NCBI GenBank assembly: GCA_018647445.1
Contig: JABGTE010000110.1
Span: 1-39,532 of the forward strand
Reading direction: 5' to 3'
Source of the DNA: Gammaproteobacteria bacterium
GTDB taxonomy: Bacteria; Pseudomonadota; Gammaproteobacteria; Pseudomonadales; Azotimanducaceae
Length of the DNA stretch: 39,532 bases
Shown: positions 30,223 to 39,532 of the stretch, one piece after another
Position numbering within the stretch: position 1 is the stretch's first letter
Layout: every line of letters begins with the position of its first letter
The notes under the pieces: generated by a model
The model's input: the letters and a program-made list of their open reading frames with translations, nothing else
Told to the model about the DNA's origin: nothing
Databases searched by the model: none
Position numbers and translations under genes: made by a program

Positions 30223-30439
30223 GGTTATCTTGATCATTATCAAAGGCTATCAATTAATTATCAGTCCTTTGATTGGGCCCCGTTGTCGATTTGCCCCCAC
30301 TTGCTCTCAATATGCGCTAGAGAGTTTTGAGAAACACGGTTTTTTTCGAGGCCTAGTTTTAAGCTTGAAGCGCATTGGCAAATGCCACCCTTTTCACGCG
30401 GGCGGCATTGATGAAGTACCCGAGATTAGCGAAAGGTAA
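30212..30439 (+). CDS. yidD: Membrane protein insertion efficiency factor YidD
   Basis: 75 residues. The family pattern is complete: an amphipathic N terminus ([11 protein letters not shown]), [16 protein letters not shown] with conserved Cys, and [14 protein letters not shown]. YidD assists YidC-dependent insertion. The ATG at 30212 inside the end of rnpA is chosen, with SD GGGAA, over an in-frame TTG at 30191. The rnpA-yidD-yidC order is standard. Confidence 0.93.
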   Translation: MIIKVILIIIKGYQLIISPLIGPRCRFAPTCSQYALESFEKHGFFRGLVLSLKRIGKCHPFHAGGIDEVPEISER

Positions 30440-30444
30440 CGATA

Positions 30445-32154
30445 ATGGATTATCAGAGAGTTTTAATTTTTATGGGTTTAGCCGTCACTGGCTATTTGCT
30501 CATGCTAGCCTGGCAAGAAGATTACGGCCATCAATCTACTCGTGCTCAAGTTGAATCGACTACCGATCGAACCACTGACGCATTTCCATCAGAGCCTGCA
30601 GCTTCCAGCAGCGATTCGTCCTCTCAAGTTCCTTCCTCTGATACTTTTATCCCAAACGTAGATGCTGCGCCGATTGCAGCCCCGAGCCTATCTATTGCCA
30701 ATACGGTGCATGTTCAAACCGATGTTTTCAGCATCGATATTGACTTACTGGGCGGCGACATCGTTTCTTTGGCCCTACCAAAATATCCGGCGGCGCTGAT
30801 AGAGCCAGATCAACCCTTAAAATTAATCGATTCCGGTAATCAATATGTTGCGCAGAGCGGCTTAATTGGCCCCAACGGCACCGATAAGAACGGTGCTCGC
30901 CCAGTGTATGAAACGAGTGCGAAGACCTTCGAGCTCAAAGCAGGGCAATCAGAGCTTCAAGTTGTGCTCACGCCAAAGTTCCCCGATGAGGACGGTGTTC
31001 GAATCTCTAAAATATTCACCTTTAAACCGCAAAACTACTTGATAGATGTGCGCTATGACATTATCAACAGTTCAAATACACCAGTGAACATGGCGTTTTT
31101 CGGACAAATTAAACGCGATGGCAGGCCGCCTTTGTTTCAAGTCGACAATGCTATGGGTCTGAAGCCCTATCTCGGTATCGCAACTCGCACACAAGAAGAC
31201 CTGTATGACAAAATTGATCTGTCGGACTTAGAGGATGGGGCATACCAGCAGGACTTTACAGGCGGTTATATTGCATTTCTGCAACACTATTTTTTGAGTG
31301 CTTGGGTCCCCGCGCAATCGGAGTCGGTTCGTTATTACGCGCGGGCTTTGAATGTTACGGATGAACCAGAACAAAACCTATATACGTTAGGATTCACCTC
31401 GGGCGTTTTAACGGTTGCTCAAGGCGCCAAGGGACAACTAGGCGGATCCTTCTACGCGGGCCCCAAAAACCAGACAACACTGGCTGAAATATCGAAAGGT
31501 CTTGATCTAACCGTCGACTATGGTTTTCTGTGGTTTATTGCGCAACCCTTATTCTCGGCGCTCACGTGGATTCACTCTTTGGTGAATAACTGGGGGTTTG
31601 CCATTATTTTACTCACGGTTTGCGTAAAAACCCTGCTGTATCCGCTTTCTGCAGCGAGTTTTAAATCGATGGCTAAGATGCGTAAGTTGCAACCGGAAAT
31701 GGTTCGGTTAAAAGAGCGGTTTGGCGAAGATCGGCAAAAATTTAGTCAGGCTATGATGGAGCTTTATAAAAAAGAAGGCGCAAACCCCCTCGGCGGCTGC
31801 CTTCCGATCTTGCTTCAAATGCCCGTTTTCTTAGCCCTGTATTGGACCCTAATGGAGAGTGTGGAGCTGCGCCATGCGCCTTTCATTCTTTGGATTGACG
31901 ACCTGTCTGTCATGGATCCCTTCTTTGTCTTGCCGATTCTAATGGGCATCTCGATGTATCTGACTCAAATGATGCAGCCGGAACCACCAGATCCCGTTCA
32001 GGCTAAAGTGTTTAAGTTTATGCCGATCATCTTCACCGTGTTTTTCCTTTGGTTTCCGTCCGGGTTGGTTTTGTACTGGCTGATCAACAATATCCTCTCT
32101 GTGTTGCAGCAACTTTATGTTACGCGCCAGCTTGAAAACGCACCCAGAGCCTAA
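30445..32154 (+). CDS. yidC: Membrane protein insertase YidC
   Basis: 569 residues. An N-terminal membrane helix (about 6-23) and a Ser/Thr-rich linker precede a large periplasmic beta domain, then the conserved C-terminal five-helix insertase core (from about residue 370) with YPLSAASFKSMAKM, GGCLPILLQMPVFLALYW and FPSGLVLYWLINN. It inserts and folds inner-membrane proteins, alone or with Sec. SD AAAGG lies before the ATG. The 3' end overlaps the predicted mnmE start by 38 bases. Confidence 0.96.
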   Translation: MDYQRVLIFMGLAVTGYLLMLAWQEDYGHQSTRAQVESTTDRTTDAFPSEPAASSSDSSSQVPSSDTFIPNVDAAPIAAPSLSIANTVHVQTDVFSIDIDLLGGDIVSLALPKYPAALIEPDQPLKLIDSGNQYVAQSGLIGPNGTDKNGARPVYETSAKTFELKAGQSELQVVLTPKFPDEDGVRISKIFTFKPQNYLIDVRYDIINSSNTPVNMAFFGQIKRDGRPPLFQVDNAMGLKPYLGIATRTQEDLYDKIDLSDLEDGAYQQDFTGGYIAFLQHYFLSAWVPAQSESVRYYARALNVTDEPEQNLYTLGFTSGVLTVAQGAKGQLGGSFYAGPKNQTTLAEISKGLDLTVDYGFLWFIAQPLFSALTWIHSLVNNWGFAIILLTVCVKTLLYPLSAASFKSMAKMRKLQPEMVRLKERFGEDRQKFSQAMMELYKKEGANPLGGCLPILLQMPVFLALYWTLMESVELRHAPFILWIDDLSVMDPFFVLPILMGISMYLTQMMQPEPPDPVQAKVFKFMPIIFTVFFLWFPSGLVLYWLINNILSVLQQLYVTRQLENAPRA

Positions 32155-33562
32155 TACAGGCGACGCACCTGCGACTATTGTTGCCGAGGCAACGCCTTCG
32201 GGTCACGCTGGTATCTCGGTGGTGCGTCTTTCAGGCGCAAGCGCTCTCGCCATCGCGCAAGGTGTTGTGGGGCGCATCAGTAAACCCAGGCACGCTTATT
32301 TTCGATCGTTTAAGACCTCAAGGGGTACTGTTTTTGATCAGGGGGTGGTCTTGTATTTTCGATCCCCAAATTCTTTTACAGGCGAAGACGTTGTTGAATT
32401 TCAGGGCCACGGTGGCCCGATTGTAGTCAGCACGCTTATCCAAACTTGCGTTGAAATGGGCGCCAGAATGGCACGCCCTGGGGAGTTTAGTGAACGGGCT
32501 TTCCTGAACGACAAGATGGACTTAGTGCAACTTGAGGGTGTAGCTGACCTGATTGCGAGCGCGTCCGAGCAAGCTGCAAAAAGTGCTTTAGGATCGTTAA
32601 CGGGTATTTTTTCAAAAGCAGTGAATGCGCTGGTTACATCTGTTATTGAACTTCGAATTTATATTGAGGCGTCAATTGATTTTCCGGAGGAGGAGATCGA
32701 TTTTCTAGCAGAGCCTTTTGTGCTTGAGCGAACAACGTTGATCGAGGCGCAACTGCGACAAATTTTAAAGCAGGCGGAGCAAGGGCGAAGGCTGCAGGTG
32801 GGATTTTCGATTGCGCTTGTTGGGTCACCGAACGCGGGTAAGTCCAGTGTTCTAAACCGGTTTTCAGGTCAAGACAGTGCGATTGTGACGGCCATACCCG
32901 GCACGACACGGGATGTGATTCGTGAGCAATTACTTTTGGATGGCTACCCGATACAAATCGCTGATACAGCGGGTATTCGGGAAGCCACGGACGCGATCGA
33001 GCAAGAGGGCATAGCCCGTTCGCGTCAAACTGCTTTGATGGCCGATCTGTCTTTATGGATCATCGATGTAACAGCACTGGATCTGACGCCCTTGAATCTA
33101 AGCCGGAGTATGCTCGAGCAGCAGTTGGTTTCCGCTGAGGCTGTTTTGTTTAAGGATCAGGCGACTCGTAAGCGTTTAGTTGTGTTAAATAAACTGGATT
33201 TATTGCCTGAATCTACGCAGCGCGCGTTAGTAGATTTGTTAGCAGCGGACTCCGATACTTTTACCGTGTCTGCCAAGACGGGCCTCGGCTGGGATCATTT
33301 ATTATCCGGAATTAAACGAATGGTTGGCGTTGGCGATGATTCGGAGTCGTTATTTTCGGCCAGGACTCGTCATATTGTTGCTTTATCTGAAGCGGCCCAT
33401 TATTTGGCTCAGGCGAAAAAGAGTTTGATGGCAGGTTTGCCGGGAGAGTTAATGGCAGAAGATCTGAAGCAGGTTCAGGTTGCGCTCGGCGAAATTACAG
33501 GGCAGGTCACCAGTGATGATCTGCTTGGAAAAATATTTAGCAGTTTCTGCATTGGTAAGTGA
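32117..33562 (+). CDS. mnmE: tRNA uridine-5-carboxymethylaminomethyl(34) synthesis GTPase MnmE
   Basis: About 481 residues. The N-terminal THF-binding domain has TIVAEATPSGHAGISVVRLSG and GEDVVEFQGHGGP. The inserted G domain carries GSPNAGKSS (P-loop), GTTRD, DTAG and NKLD. The C terminus ends in the conserved FCIGK, whose Cys is needed for tRNA modification with MnmG. The start is unclear: ATG at 32117 or TTG at 32132, both inside yidC and lacking an SD; the conserved part begins about 20 residues in. Confidence 0.93.
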   Translation: MLRASLKTHPEPNTGDAPATIVAEATPSGHAGISVVRLSGASALAIAQGVVGRISKPRHAYFRSFKTSRGTVFDQGVVLYFRSPNSFTGEDVVEFQGHGGPIVVSTLIQTCVEMGARMARPGEFSERAFLNDKMDLVQLEGVADLIASASEQAAKSALGSLTGIFSKAVNALVTSVIELRIYIEASIDFPEEEIDFLAEPFVLERTTLIEAQLRQILKQAEQGRRLQVGFSIALVGSPNAGKSSVLNRFSGQDSAIVTAIPGTTRDVIREQLLLDGYPIQIADTAGIREATDAIEQEGIARSRQTALMADLSLWIIDVTALDLTPLNLSRSMLEQQLVSAEAVLFKDQATRKRLVVLNKLDLLPESTQRALVDLLAADSDTFTVSAKTGLGWDHLLSGIKRMVGVGDDSESLFSARTRHIVALSEAAHYLAQAKKSLMAGLPGELMAEDLKQVQVALGEITGQVTSDDLLGKIFSSFCIGK

Positions 33563-33761
33563 GGAATTATTCTAAGGCTTGGGATCTGAGTCAAAGCGTC
33601 CTAACATTGCGATGTATCTAGACTGGGCGCTGTAGTGCCTTGAGCTGGTGTCCGTCGGCGCGCAGTTGTTATGTTAGAGGCTGTTGTCGCTGAATAACGG
33701 GCCAAGCGTCGGTAAACCCGCTGGGCTCAGTAGCGTTAACCATTAATTCGAGGGTAGGGCA
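33563..33761. other. mnmE-mnmG intergenic region
   Basis: 199 bases without a gene. A hairpin with arms CCAAGCG/CGCTGG (one bulge) lies at 33702-33724, with no T-run. The GAGGG SD of mnmG is near the end. I could not find a convincing promoter. Confidence 0.4.
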
Positions 33762-35639
33762 TTGAAAGAAATGTTTGATGTGATTGTTGTGGGCGGGGGC
33801 CATGCCGGCAGCGAAGCGGCCTTGGCGGCTGCGCGCATGGGCGCTGACACGTTACTGGTGACCCAGAATATCGAGACCTTGGGCCAAATGTCCTGCAATC
33901 CAGCCATCGGCGGGATTGGCAAAAGTCATTTGGTTCGAGAAATTGACGCTTTGGGCGGGGTGATGGCGGAAGCTGCAGACGCTGCTGGCATTCATTTCAG
34001 GGTGTTAAATGCCCGAAAAGGTCCTGCAGTTCGAGCGACAAGAGCTCAAACAGATCGGCAATTGTACAAACAATTCATTCGGGCTCGATTGGAGAATCAG
34101 CCCGGGCTTAGAATTTTTCAACAATCGGTTGATGACTTGATCGTCGAGGGCGACCGCGTTGTTGGGGTTGTCACCCAAATGCAACAGCGTTTTATGGCCC
34201 GCTCTGTCATTCTAACTGTGGGCACTTTTTTGGGTGGTATTATTCATGTTGGCTTAAACCAGCAGAGTGGTGGCCGTGCTGGGGATTCTGCTTCAAACCG
34301 TTTGGCCGACCGTTTAAGAGAGCTACCCTTTGCCGTCGGCCGGTTGAAAACAGGGACGCCACCACGGGTCGATGCGCGCAGCGTAGATTTCAGTACGCTT
34401 ACACCGCAACCTGGAGACCAGCCGACGCCTAAGATGTCGTTTTGGTCGCCTGACGGCCGCCATCCTGAGCAAGTCCCTTGCCACATTACCCACACCACCG
34501 AGAAAACCCACGATATTATCCGAGCAGGTCTTGATCGTTCACCCCTGTACTCTGGCGTGATCGACGGCATTGGGCCCCGGTATTGTCCCTCTATTGAAGA
34601 TAAGATTGTGCGCTTTGCGGATAAAACATCGCACCAAATTTTTATTGAACCTGAAGGCCTTAGCACCCACGAGCTCTATCCAAATGGGATCTCTACTAGC
34701 CTACCATATGACGTTCAGATTGATCTGTTACGGAGTATCCCGGGATTCGAATCCGCGCATATAACGCGACCGGGTTATGCCATTGAGTACGATTATTTTG
34801 AGCCGAAAGAACTCAAATCGTCTTTAGAAACCAAGCATTTAAACGGTCTGTTTTTCGCGGGCCAGATCAATGGCACGACTGGTTATGAAGAAGCGGGTGC
34901 GCAGGGTATTTTGGCCGGCATTAATGCCGTCTTACAGGCTCGAGGTGATCCTGCCTGGTCGCCTGCACGATCTGAGGCTTACATTGGCGTTTTAGTTGAT
35001 GATTTGATCACTCTCGGAACCTTAGAGCCTTATAGAATGTTTACCAGCCGAGCAGAATATCGGCTCATCCTTCGGCAAGACAATGCCGATCAAAGACTGT
35101 GCGCCACGGCCAGGAAATTCGGGCTTTTGTCGGATGAACAGTTTCAGGCCTTCGAGCAAAAACAAGAAGCGATCGATTCTCTAAAAGGTGAGCTGAAATC
35201 GGCATTGGTGTTCGCGGGTAACGCTGCAGTAGACGCTGTTTTGAGAGAACCGATGCATAAGGAATATCGGTTATCTGAATTGATTAAGCGTCCAGAAGTC
35301 AATTTACCCGACTTATTGCAGGCCGCCGGACGGTCGCTCCCCGAGTTGGACGTGATTGAACAGGTTGAAATTGAGTTTAAGTACCAGGGTTATATCGATC
35401 GACAAACTCAAGAAATTTCTAGGCTCAAAGCTCAGCAAGGGTTGGTAATCCCCCTAGATCTTGACTATTCGTTGATTTCGGGTCTTTCCAATGAGGTTCG
35501 GCAAAAACTAGCGCAGGTAAAACCTGAGAACATCGGTCAGGCGGGGCGAATATCTGGTGTTACGCCTGCCGCGGTTTCATTGCTCTTGGTTCACTTAAAA
35601 CGTAAAGGCGGCTTAGTAAAGCGGGCAGCAACCATTTGA
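33762..35639 (+). CDS. mnmG: tRNA uridine-5-carboxymethylaminomethyl(34) synthesis enzyme MnmG
   Basis: 625 residues. The FAD-binding [19 protein letters not shown], the signature [27 protein letters not shown], and [21 protein letters not shown] are typical of GidA/MnmG, which with MnmE installs cmnm5U at the tRNA wobble position. The start is TTG at 33762, supported by GAGGG 7 bases upstream; an ATG three codons later lacks a comparable SD. Its stop overlaps rsmG as TTGA. Classic gidA-gidB-parA-parB order follows. Confidence 0.96.
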   Translation: MKEMFDVIVVGGGHAGSEAALAAARMGADTLLVTQNIETLGQMSCNPAIGGIGKSHLVREIDALGGVMAEAADAAGIHFRVLNARKGPAVRATRAQTDRQLYKQFIRARLENQPGLRIFQQSVDDLIVEGDRVVGVVTQMQQRFMARSVILTVGTFLGGIIHVGLNQQSGGRAGDSASNRLADRLRELPFAVGRLKTGTPPRVDARSVDFSTLTPQPGDQPTPKMSFWSPDGRHPEQVPCHITHTTEKTHDIIRAGLDRSPLYSGVIDGIGPRYCPSIEDKIVRFADKTSHQIFIEPEGLSTHELYPNGISTSLPYDVQIDLLRSIPGFESAHITRPGYAIEYDYFEPKELKSSLETKHLNGLFFAGQINGTTGYEEAGAQGILAGINAVLQARGDPAWSPARSEAYIGVLVDDLITLGTLEPYRMFTSRAEYRLILRQDNADQRLCATARKFGLLSDEQFQAFEQKQEAIDSLKGELKSALVFAGNAAVDAVLREPMHKEYRLSELIKRPEVNLPDLLQAAGRSLPELDVIEQVEIEFKYQGYIDRQTQEISRLKAQQGLVIPLDLDYSLISGLSNEVRQKLAQVKPENIGQAGRISGVTPAAVSLLLVHLKRKGGLVKRAATI

Positions 35640-36298
35640 GCTTAGAAACAGAATTAGCGGACGGGTTGCAGGCCTTTGCTGCGCAGCAACAGCAAATGCA
35701 ACCGAGTTTCTCGTTGGATGTGTTTGCGGTAGAAGATGCCTTCTTAAATTATCTTCGATTGCTGCAGCACTGGAATAAGGCGTTCAACTTGACTGCGATA
35801 CGAGACGATCGCGGCCAAGTCATCCGCCACCTGCTCGACTCGCTCGTGATTCTGCCATTTGTTTCGGGGAATCAAGTCGTTGATGTCGGAACGGGAGCGG
35901 GTTTGCCGGGTATTCCGCTGGCGATTTGTTTACCGAATCAGCGCTTTGTATTGGTCGATTCAAACAGTAAAAAAACAAGATTCTTGACGCAGGCTAAGGT
36001 CGCGTTGGGGCTTCAAAATCTGACGGTGATTCATGACCGGGTTGAAGCAATCCCGGCGAGCGGTTTTGATCAAGTGCTCTGCCGAGCCTTCAAACCATTA
36101 GAATCTCTTGTGCCAGCAATAAAACACTTGCTGAAGGAAGATGGCGTTATACTCGCAATGTTGGGGAAATCGCCAGAAACAGAGATCCTGAATCAGTTGG
36201 ACTTGCAAGCCACAACGAGGCTGTGGCCTTTGTCGGTTCCTGGTCTGCAGGAGGATCGGTTCCTGATTGAAATCAGGCCACGGCCAGAATGTCTATGA
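35636..36298 (+). CDS. rsmG: 16S rRNA (guanine(527)-N(7))-methyltransferase
   Basis: 220 residues. The [13 protein letters not shown] stretch, RHLLDSL and the SAM motif [17 protein letters not shown] identify RsmG (GidB), which methylates G527 of 16S rRNA. The likely start is TTG at 35636, overlapping the mnmG stop as TTGA, implying translational coupling. parA follows after 31 bases. Confidence 0.95.
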   Translation: MSLETELADGLQAFAAQQQQMQPSFSLDVFAVEDAFLNYLRLLQHWNKAFNLTAIRDDRGQVIRHLLDSLVILPFVSGNQVVDVGTGAGLPGIPLAICLPNQRFVLVDSNSKKTRFLTQAKVALGLQNLTVIHDRVEAIPASGFDQVLCRAFKPLESLVPAIKHLLKEDGVILAMLGKSPETEILNQLDLQATTRLWPLSVPGLQEDRFLIEIRPRPECL

Positions 36299-36329
36299 AT
36301 CAAAGCGTGAATCGATCAAGGAGCCACAG

Positions 36330-37142
36330 TTGAAAGTCTTTGCAGTGGTCAATCAAAAAGGAGGGGTTGGAAAAACCACAACCTCCGTTAATTTGGCAGC
36401 CTGTCTTGCGGCTATGCGGCGCCGTGTTTTACTCATTGATTTAGATGCTCAAGGCAACGCAACAATGGGTTGTGGGGTGGATAAGGCGGCGCTGACAGAG
36501 TCAGTGTACGACGTACTGGTCCTAGATCATGGTCTACGGGACGTGATGGTTGATGGGGCTGGCGGCCTTAAGGTTGTGGGCTCAAACGCTGACTTGACCG
36601 GTGCTGAAATTGACTTGCTGGACCTAGAAGACCGGGAATATCGATTAAAAATGGCTTTAAGCCGGGCAAGTGACGAATTTGATTATGTGATCATTGATTG
36701 TCCACCGGCGTTGAACCTGCTCACCATTAATGCGCTCGCGGCGGCAACGAGTCTGATTATTCCGATGCAATGCGAGTACTATGCGCTTGAAGGATTGTCC
36801 GCCTTGGTTGAAACCATCAAGCGTGTGGTCGCACATCTCAACCCAAGCCTTCAGATTGAGGGCATTGTCAGGACGATGTTTGATCCTCGCAACAGCTTAA
36901 CGAAAGATGTGTCTGAGCAGTTACAACAACATTTTGGTGAAAAATTGTATCGAACGGTGATTCCCAGAAACGTGCGTTTGGCTGAGGCGCCCAGTCATGG
37001 GTTGCCAATTGTGGCTTATGATCCCACGTCTTCTGGCGCCAAGGCGTATCTTGCGCTTGCCGGAGAGTTGGTTCGGCGCGAACTGGACGCGGTATCCATA
37101 ATGGATCGCGGCGCGCCAGACGCAGTGACCAAAACCGATTAA
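36330..37142 (+). CDS. parA: Chromosome partitioning ATPase ParA (Soj)
   Basis: 270 residues from TTG at 36330, which has an ideal SD (AAGGAG at 36318-36323, 6 bases upstream); an upstream in-frame TTG at 36267 inside rsmG would add 21 unconserved residues. The deviant Walker A KGGVGKTT lies near residues 11-18, then DLDAQGNATMG and DCPPALNLLTINAL. ParA forms ATP-dependent gradients on the nucleoid that move ParB-parS complexes. parB follows after 46 bases. Confidence 0.95.
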   Translation: MKVFAVVNQKGGVGKTTTSVNLAACLAAMRRRVLLIDLDAQGNATMGCGVDKAALTESVYDVLVLDHGLRDVMVDGAGGLKVVGSNADLTGAEIDLLDLEDREYRLKMALSRASDEFDYVIIDCPPALNLLTINALAAATSLIIPMQCEYYALEGLSALVETIKRVVAHLNPSLQIEGIVRTMFDPRNSLTKDVSEQLQQHFGEKLYRTVIPRNVRLAEAPSHGLPIVAYDPTSSGAKAYLALAGELVRRELDAVSIMDRGAPDAVTKTD

Positions 37143-37188
37143 TTAATATCACGACATTCGCGGGTCGGATGTTCTTGGGAGCAATAGC

Positions 37189-38100
37189 ATGGCGGGTAAG
37201 AAGAGGGGGTTAGGGCGTGGACTGGATGCACTGCTCGGGCCAACGCCGGAGGCGGCAAAGGTTGATTCAGCCAAAGAATCCGATCTAAAGGATGTCTCCC
37301 ATGATGAGGAGACCCTGCAGCTCATTCCTGTCGAATGGATCCAGCCGGGTCGTTTTCAACCGAGACGGCAATTTGATACCGATAAACTTGAAGAACTTGC
37401 GGCCTCCATTCGACTTCATGGCATTATGCAGCCCATTTTAGTTCGCCAGATTGAAACGCAACGCTTTGAGCTAATTGCCGGAGAGCGCCGCTGGCGGGCA
37501 AGTCAGCTCGCAGGCCTAGGCCAGCTTCCCTGTTTGGTTAAGGCAGTTGAGCCCAAAAACCAATTGGCGCTTGGACTGATTGAGAACATTCAGCGGGAAA
37601 ACCTGAATCCGCTTGAAGAAGCGCTCGCTCTGAGTCGATTGGTTGAAGAATTTTCACTGACTCATCAGGAAGTGGGCGAGGCGGTTGGCAAAAGCCGAAC
37701 CGCGGTGAGTAACGCACTCCGGTTGTCGAAGTTGGGCGGTATTGCGGCTGACATGCTGTTGGCCGGTCAGTTAGAAATGGGCCACGCTAGAGCGCTACTA
37801 ACCTTAGAGCCAGAAGCTCAAGGCCAAATTGCGCGTCAAATTGTGGCCAAGCAATTGAATGTTAGGCAGACTGAAAATTTGGTGAAGCGGCGACTGTCAC
37901 CAACCGTTGAAACGGTGGTTGTGCGGCAAGACGCTGATGTTGCGCGCTTGGAACATCGCTTGTCTGAGTATTTTGGGCAAGCCGTCAAGCTCAAAAAGAA
38001 AGGGGCACGCAAAGGTCAGTTGATCATTGACTACAATTCTTTTGATGAACTCGAAGGGGTTTTAAACCGAGTCGGTTTCGCTCAGCAAGACGGTAATTGA
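37189..38100 (+). CDS. parB: Chromosome partitioning protein ParB (Spo0J)
   Basis: 303 residues. The basic N-terminal KKRGLGRGLDALLG is the ParA-interacting peptide. The CTPase core has GERRWRAS and ENIQRENLNPLEEA; the helix-turn-helix region (near residues 160-180) has VGKSRTAVSNALRL and binds parS; the C-terminal part dimerises. Targets visible in this window are the two parS sites in recF. SD GGAG lies 8 bases before the ATG. Confidence 0.95.
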   Translation: MAGKKRGLGRGLDALLGPTPEAAKVDSAKESDLKDVSHDEETLQLIPVEWIQPGRFQPRRQFDTDKLEELAASIRLHGIMQPILVRQIETQRFELIAGERRWRASQLAGLGQLPCLVKAVEPKNQLALGLIENIQRENLNPLEEALALSRLVEEFSLTHQEVGEAVGKSRTAVSNALRLSKLGGIAADMLLAGQLEMGHARALLTLEPEAQGQIARQIVAKQLNVRQTENLVKRRLSPTVETVVVRQDADVARLEHRLSEYFGQAVKLKKKGARKGQLIIDYNSFDELEGVLNRVGFAQQDGN

Positions 38101-38138
38101 GCAATTTGGTTAAAAGCCGAATTTCTTCAAGGATAAAG

Positions 38139-38167
38139 TTGAAGGTCGATCTTAATATCTCTATACT
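38139..38167 (+). promoter_or_regulatory. Candidate sigma-70 promoter of the atp operon
   Basis: TTGAAG (38139-38144), an ideal 17-base spacer and TATACT (38162-38167), about 65 bases before atpI. An upstream CTTCAA (38125-38130) forms a 6-bp inverted repeat with the -35 box. Confidence 0.5.
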
Positions 38168-38232
38168 CTGCCCGCCGAAAACTGGGTCCGATGTAGGCTT
38201 AGTAAGAAGCGAGACGACCCCGAGGGGGCGCC

Positions 38233-38592
38233 GTGTTTAAGTGGCAGGGACTGTTTAAGTCGGCCCTTGGGATACATTTTGCTTTGGTCGTTGGTGCGGG
38301 TTTCTTCGCTTTAATCACCGAGTGGAATGCGCCAGAGTCCGCAATATTGGGACTGTTGATAGCCGGTATAGCGGCATCCGTGCAGGGGTTCGTTCTAAAT
38401 GCCAACGGTTTTAGCGCGCTTTGGTGGTCGCAGGGCCTAAAGTGGCTGGTGCTTGGAGTGGGCACGTTTGGGGCTTTGAATAGTTGGCCCCATTTGACGT
38501 TACCCGGGTTCTTAGTTGGTGCGGTTGTAAGCCAAATGATTTGGGCTCGCGTGGGGATGCAGCGTGCTAGGGCGCTGAGGACGGGACGTTAA
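38233..38592 (+). CDS. atpI: ATP synthase accessory protein AtpI
   Basis: 119 residues with four hydrophobic segments (about 12-30, 37-56, 66-83 and 90-106), fitting AtpI, which aids c-ring assembly and is poorly conserved in sequence. The call rests mainly on position: first gene before atpB, after parB. The start is GTG at 38233 with GAGGGGG SD. A basic tail ends the protein. Confidence 0.78.
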   Translation: MFKWQGLFKSALGIHFALVVGAGFFALITEWNAPESAILGLLIAGIAASVQGFVLNANGFSALWWSQGLKWLVLGVGTFGALNSWPHLTLPGFLVGAVVSQMIWARVGMQRARALRTGR

Positions 38593-38638
38593 CCCGTCCA
38601 AAATCGGTCTGCTTTTGCAGAACCAGTAGAGGGTTTGA

Positions 38639-39520
<882 letters not shown>

Positions 39521-39532
39521 ACTTTCGGTAAA

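Noticed and set aside
34736-34755. tRNA T-arm-like GGATTCGAATCC on the plus strand
   Set aside because: It lies within mnmG codons for the conserved PGFES region, and no acceptor, D-arm or anticodon arm can be built around it.
36267-36329. Longer N terminus for ParA from an upstream TTG
   Set aside because: It would overlap rsmG and add unconserved residues; the TTG at 36330 has an ideal SD and gives the usual ParA N terminus.

Overview
This window is the replication-origin region of a gammaproteobacterial chromosome. The gene order matches the ancestral Pseudomonas/Oceanospirillales-type origin: dnaA, dnaN, recF, gyrB, glyS/glyQ, a lipid A-type acyltransferase, trkH/trkA/rsmB/fmt/def, LysM protein, dprA, tsaC and aroE on one arm; rpmH, rnpA, yidD, yidC, mnmE, mnmG, rsmG, parA, parB and the start of the atp operon on the other. 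The species cannot be fixed from sequence alone. A free-living aerobe is likely, because the left end holds an aa3-type cytochrome c oxidase operon whose subunit II carries a fused cytochrome c domain. I see no insertion sequences, prophage, CRISPR arrays, tRNA or rRNA genes. Coding density is very high, with many 1-11 nt overlaps.

Layout. 40-4629: DUF2909 membrane protein, convergent with coxB-coxA-cox11-coxC (minus strand). 4985-11313 (minus): LysM protein, dprA, purE, tsaC, aroE, prlC and a YheV-like zinc protein. 11453-17596 (plus): def, fmt, rsmB, trkA, trkH and a methyltransferase. 17591-18454 (minus): acyltransferase. 18703-21682 (plus): glyQ, glyS. 21740-29141 (minus): dnaA, two consecutive dnaN genes, recF, gyrB. 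29142-29677: oriC, with two perfect and two one-mismatch DnaA boxes and an AT-rich unwinding region. 29678-38100 (plus): rpmH, rnpA, yidD, yidC, mnmE, mnmG, rsmG, parA, parB. 38233 to the end: atpI, atpB.

The most unusual content is a pair of full-length beta-clamp genes side by side between dnaA and recF. The recF-proximal copy (25235-26338) keeps almost all landmark residues of the E. coli clamp. The dnaA-proximal copy (26446-27564) is about 45% identical to it by my hand alignment. It keeps the DNA-contact positions and overall length, but differs at the partner-binding pocket, the C-terminal tail and the charged dimer interface. This looks like a second sliding clamp with different partner or self-assembly specificity, not a decaying copy. 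Two parS partition sites are also embedded in recF, in the same reading frame, while parA/parB lie on the other side of the origin.

How the genes work together: DnaA opens oriC; the clamp(s), RecF and GyrB serve replication and repair; ParA/ParB acting on parS move the origin; rpmH/rnpA/yidD/yidC/mnmE/mnmG/rsmG supply ribosome, RNase P, tRNA modification and membrane insertion functions; def/fmt/rsmB handle initiator Met formylation, deformylation and 16S rRNA methylation; TrkA/TrkH import potassium. Start codons are often TTG or GTG, and several starts were moved here to match a visible Shine-Dalgarno (SD) sequence. All identifications come from reading protein motifs; no database search was run.
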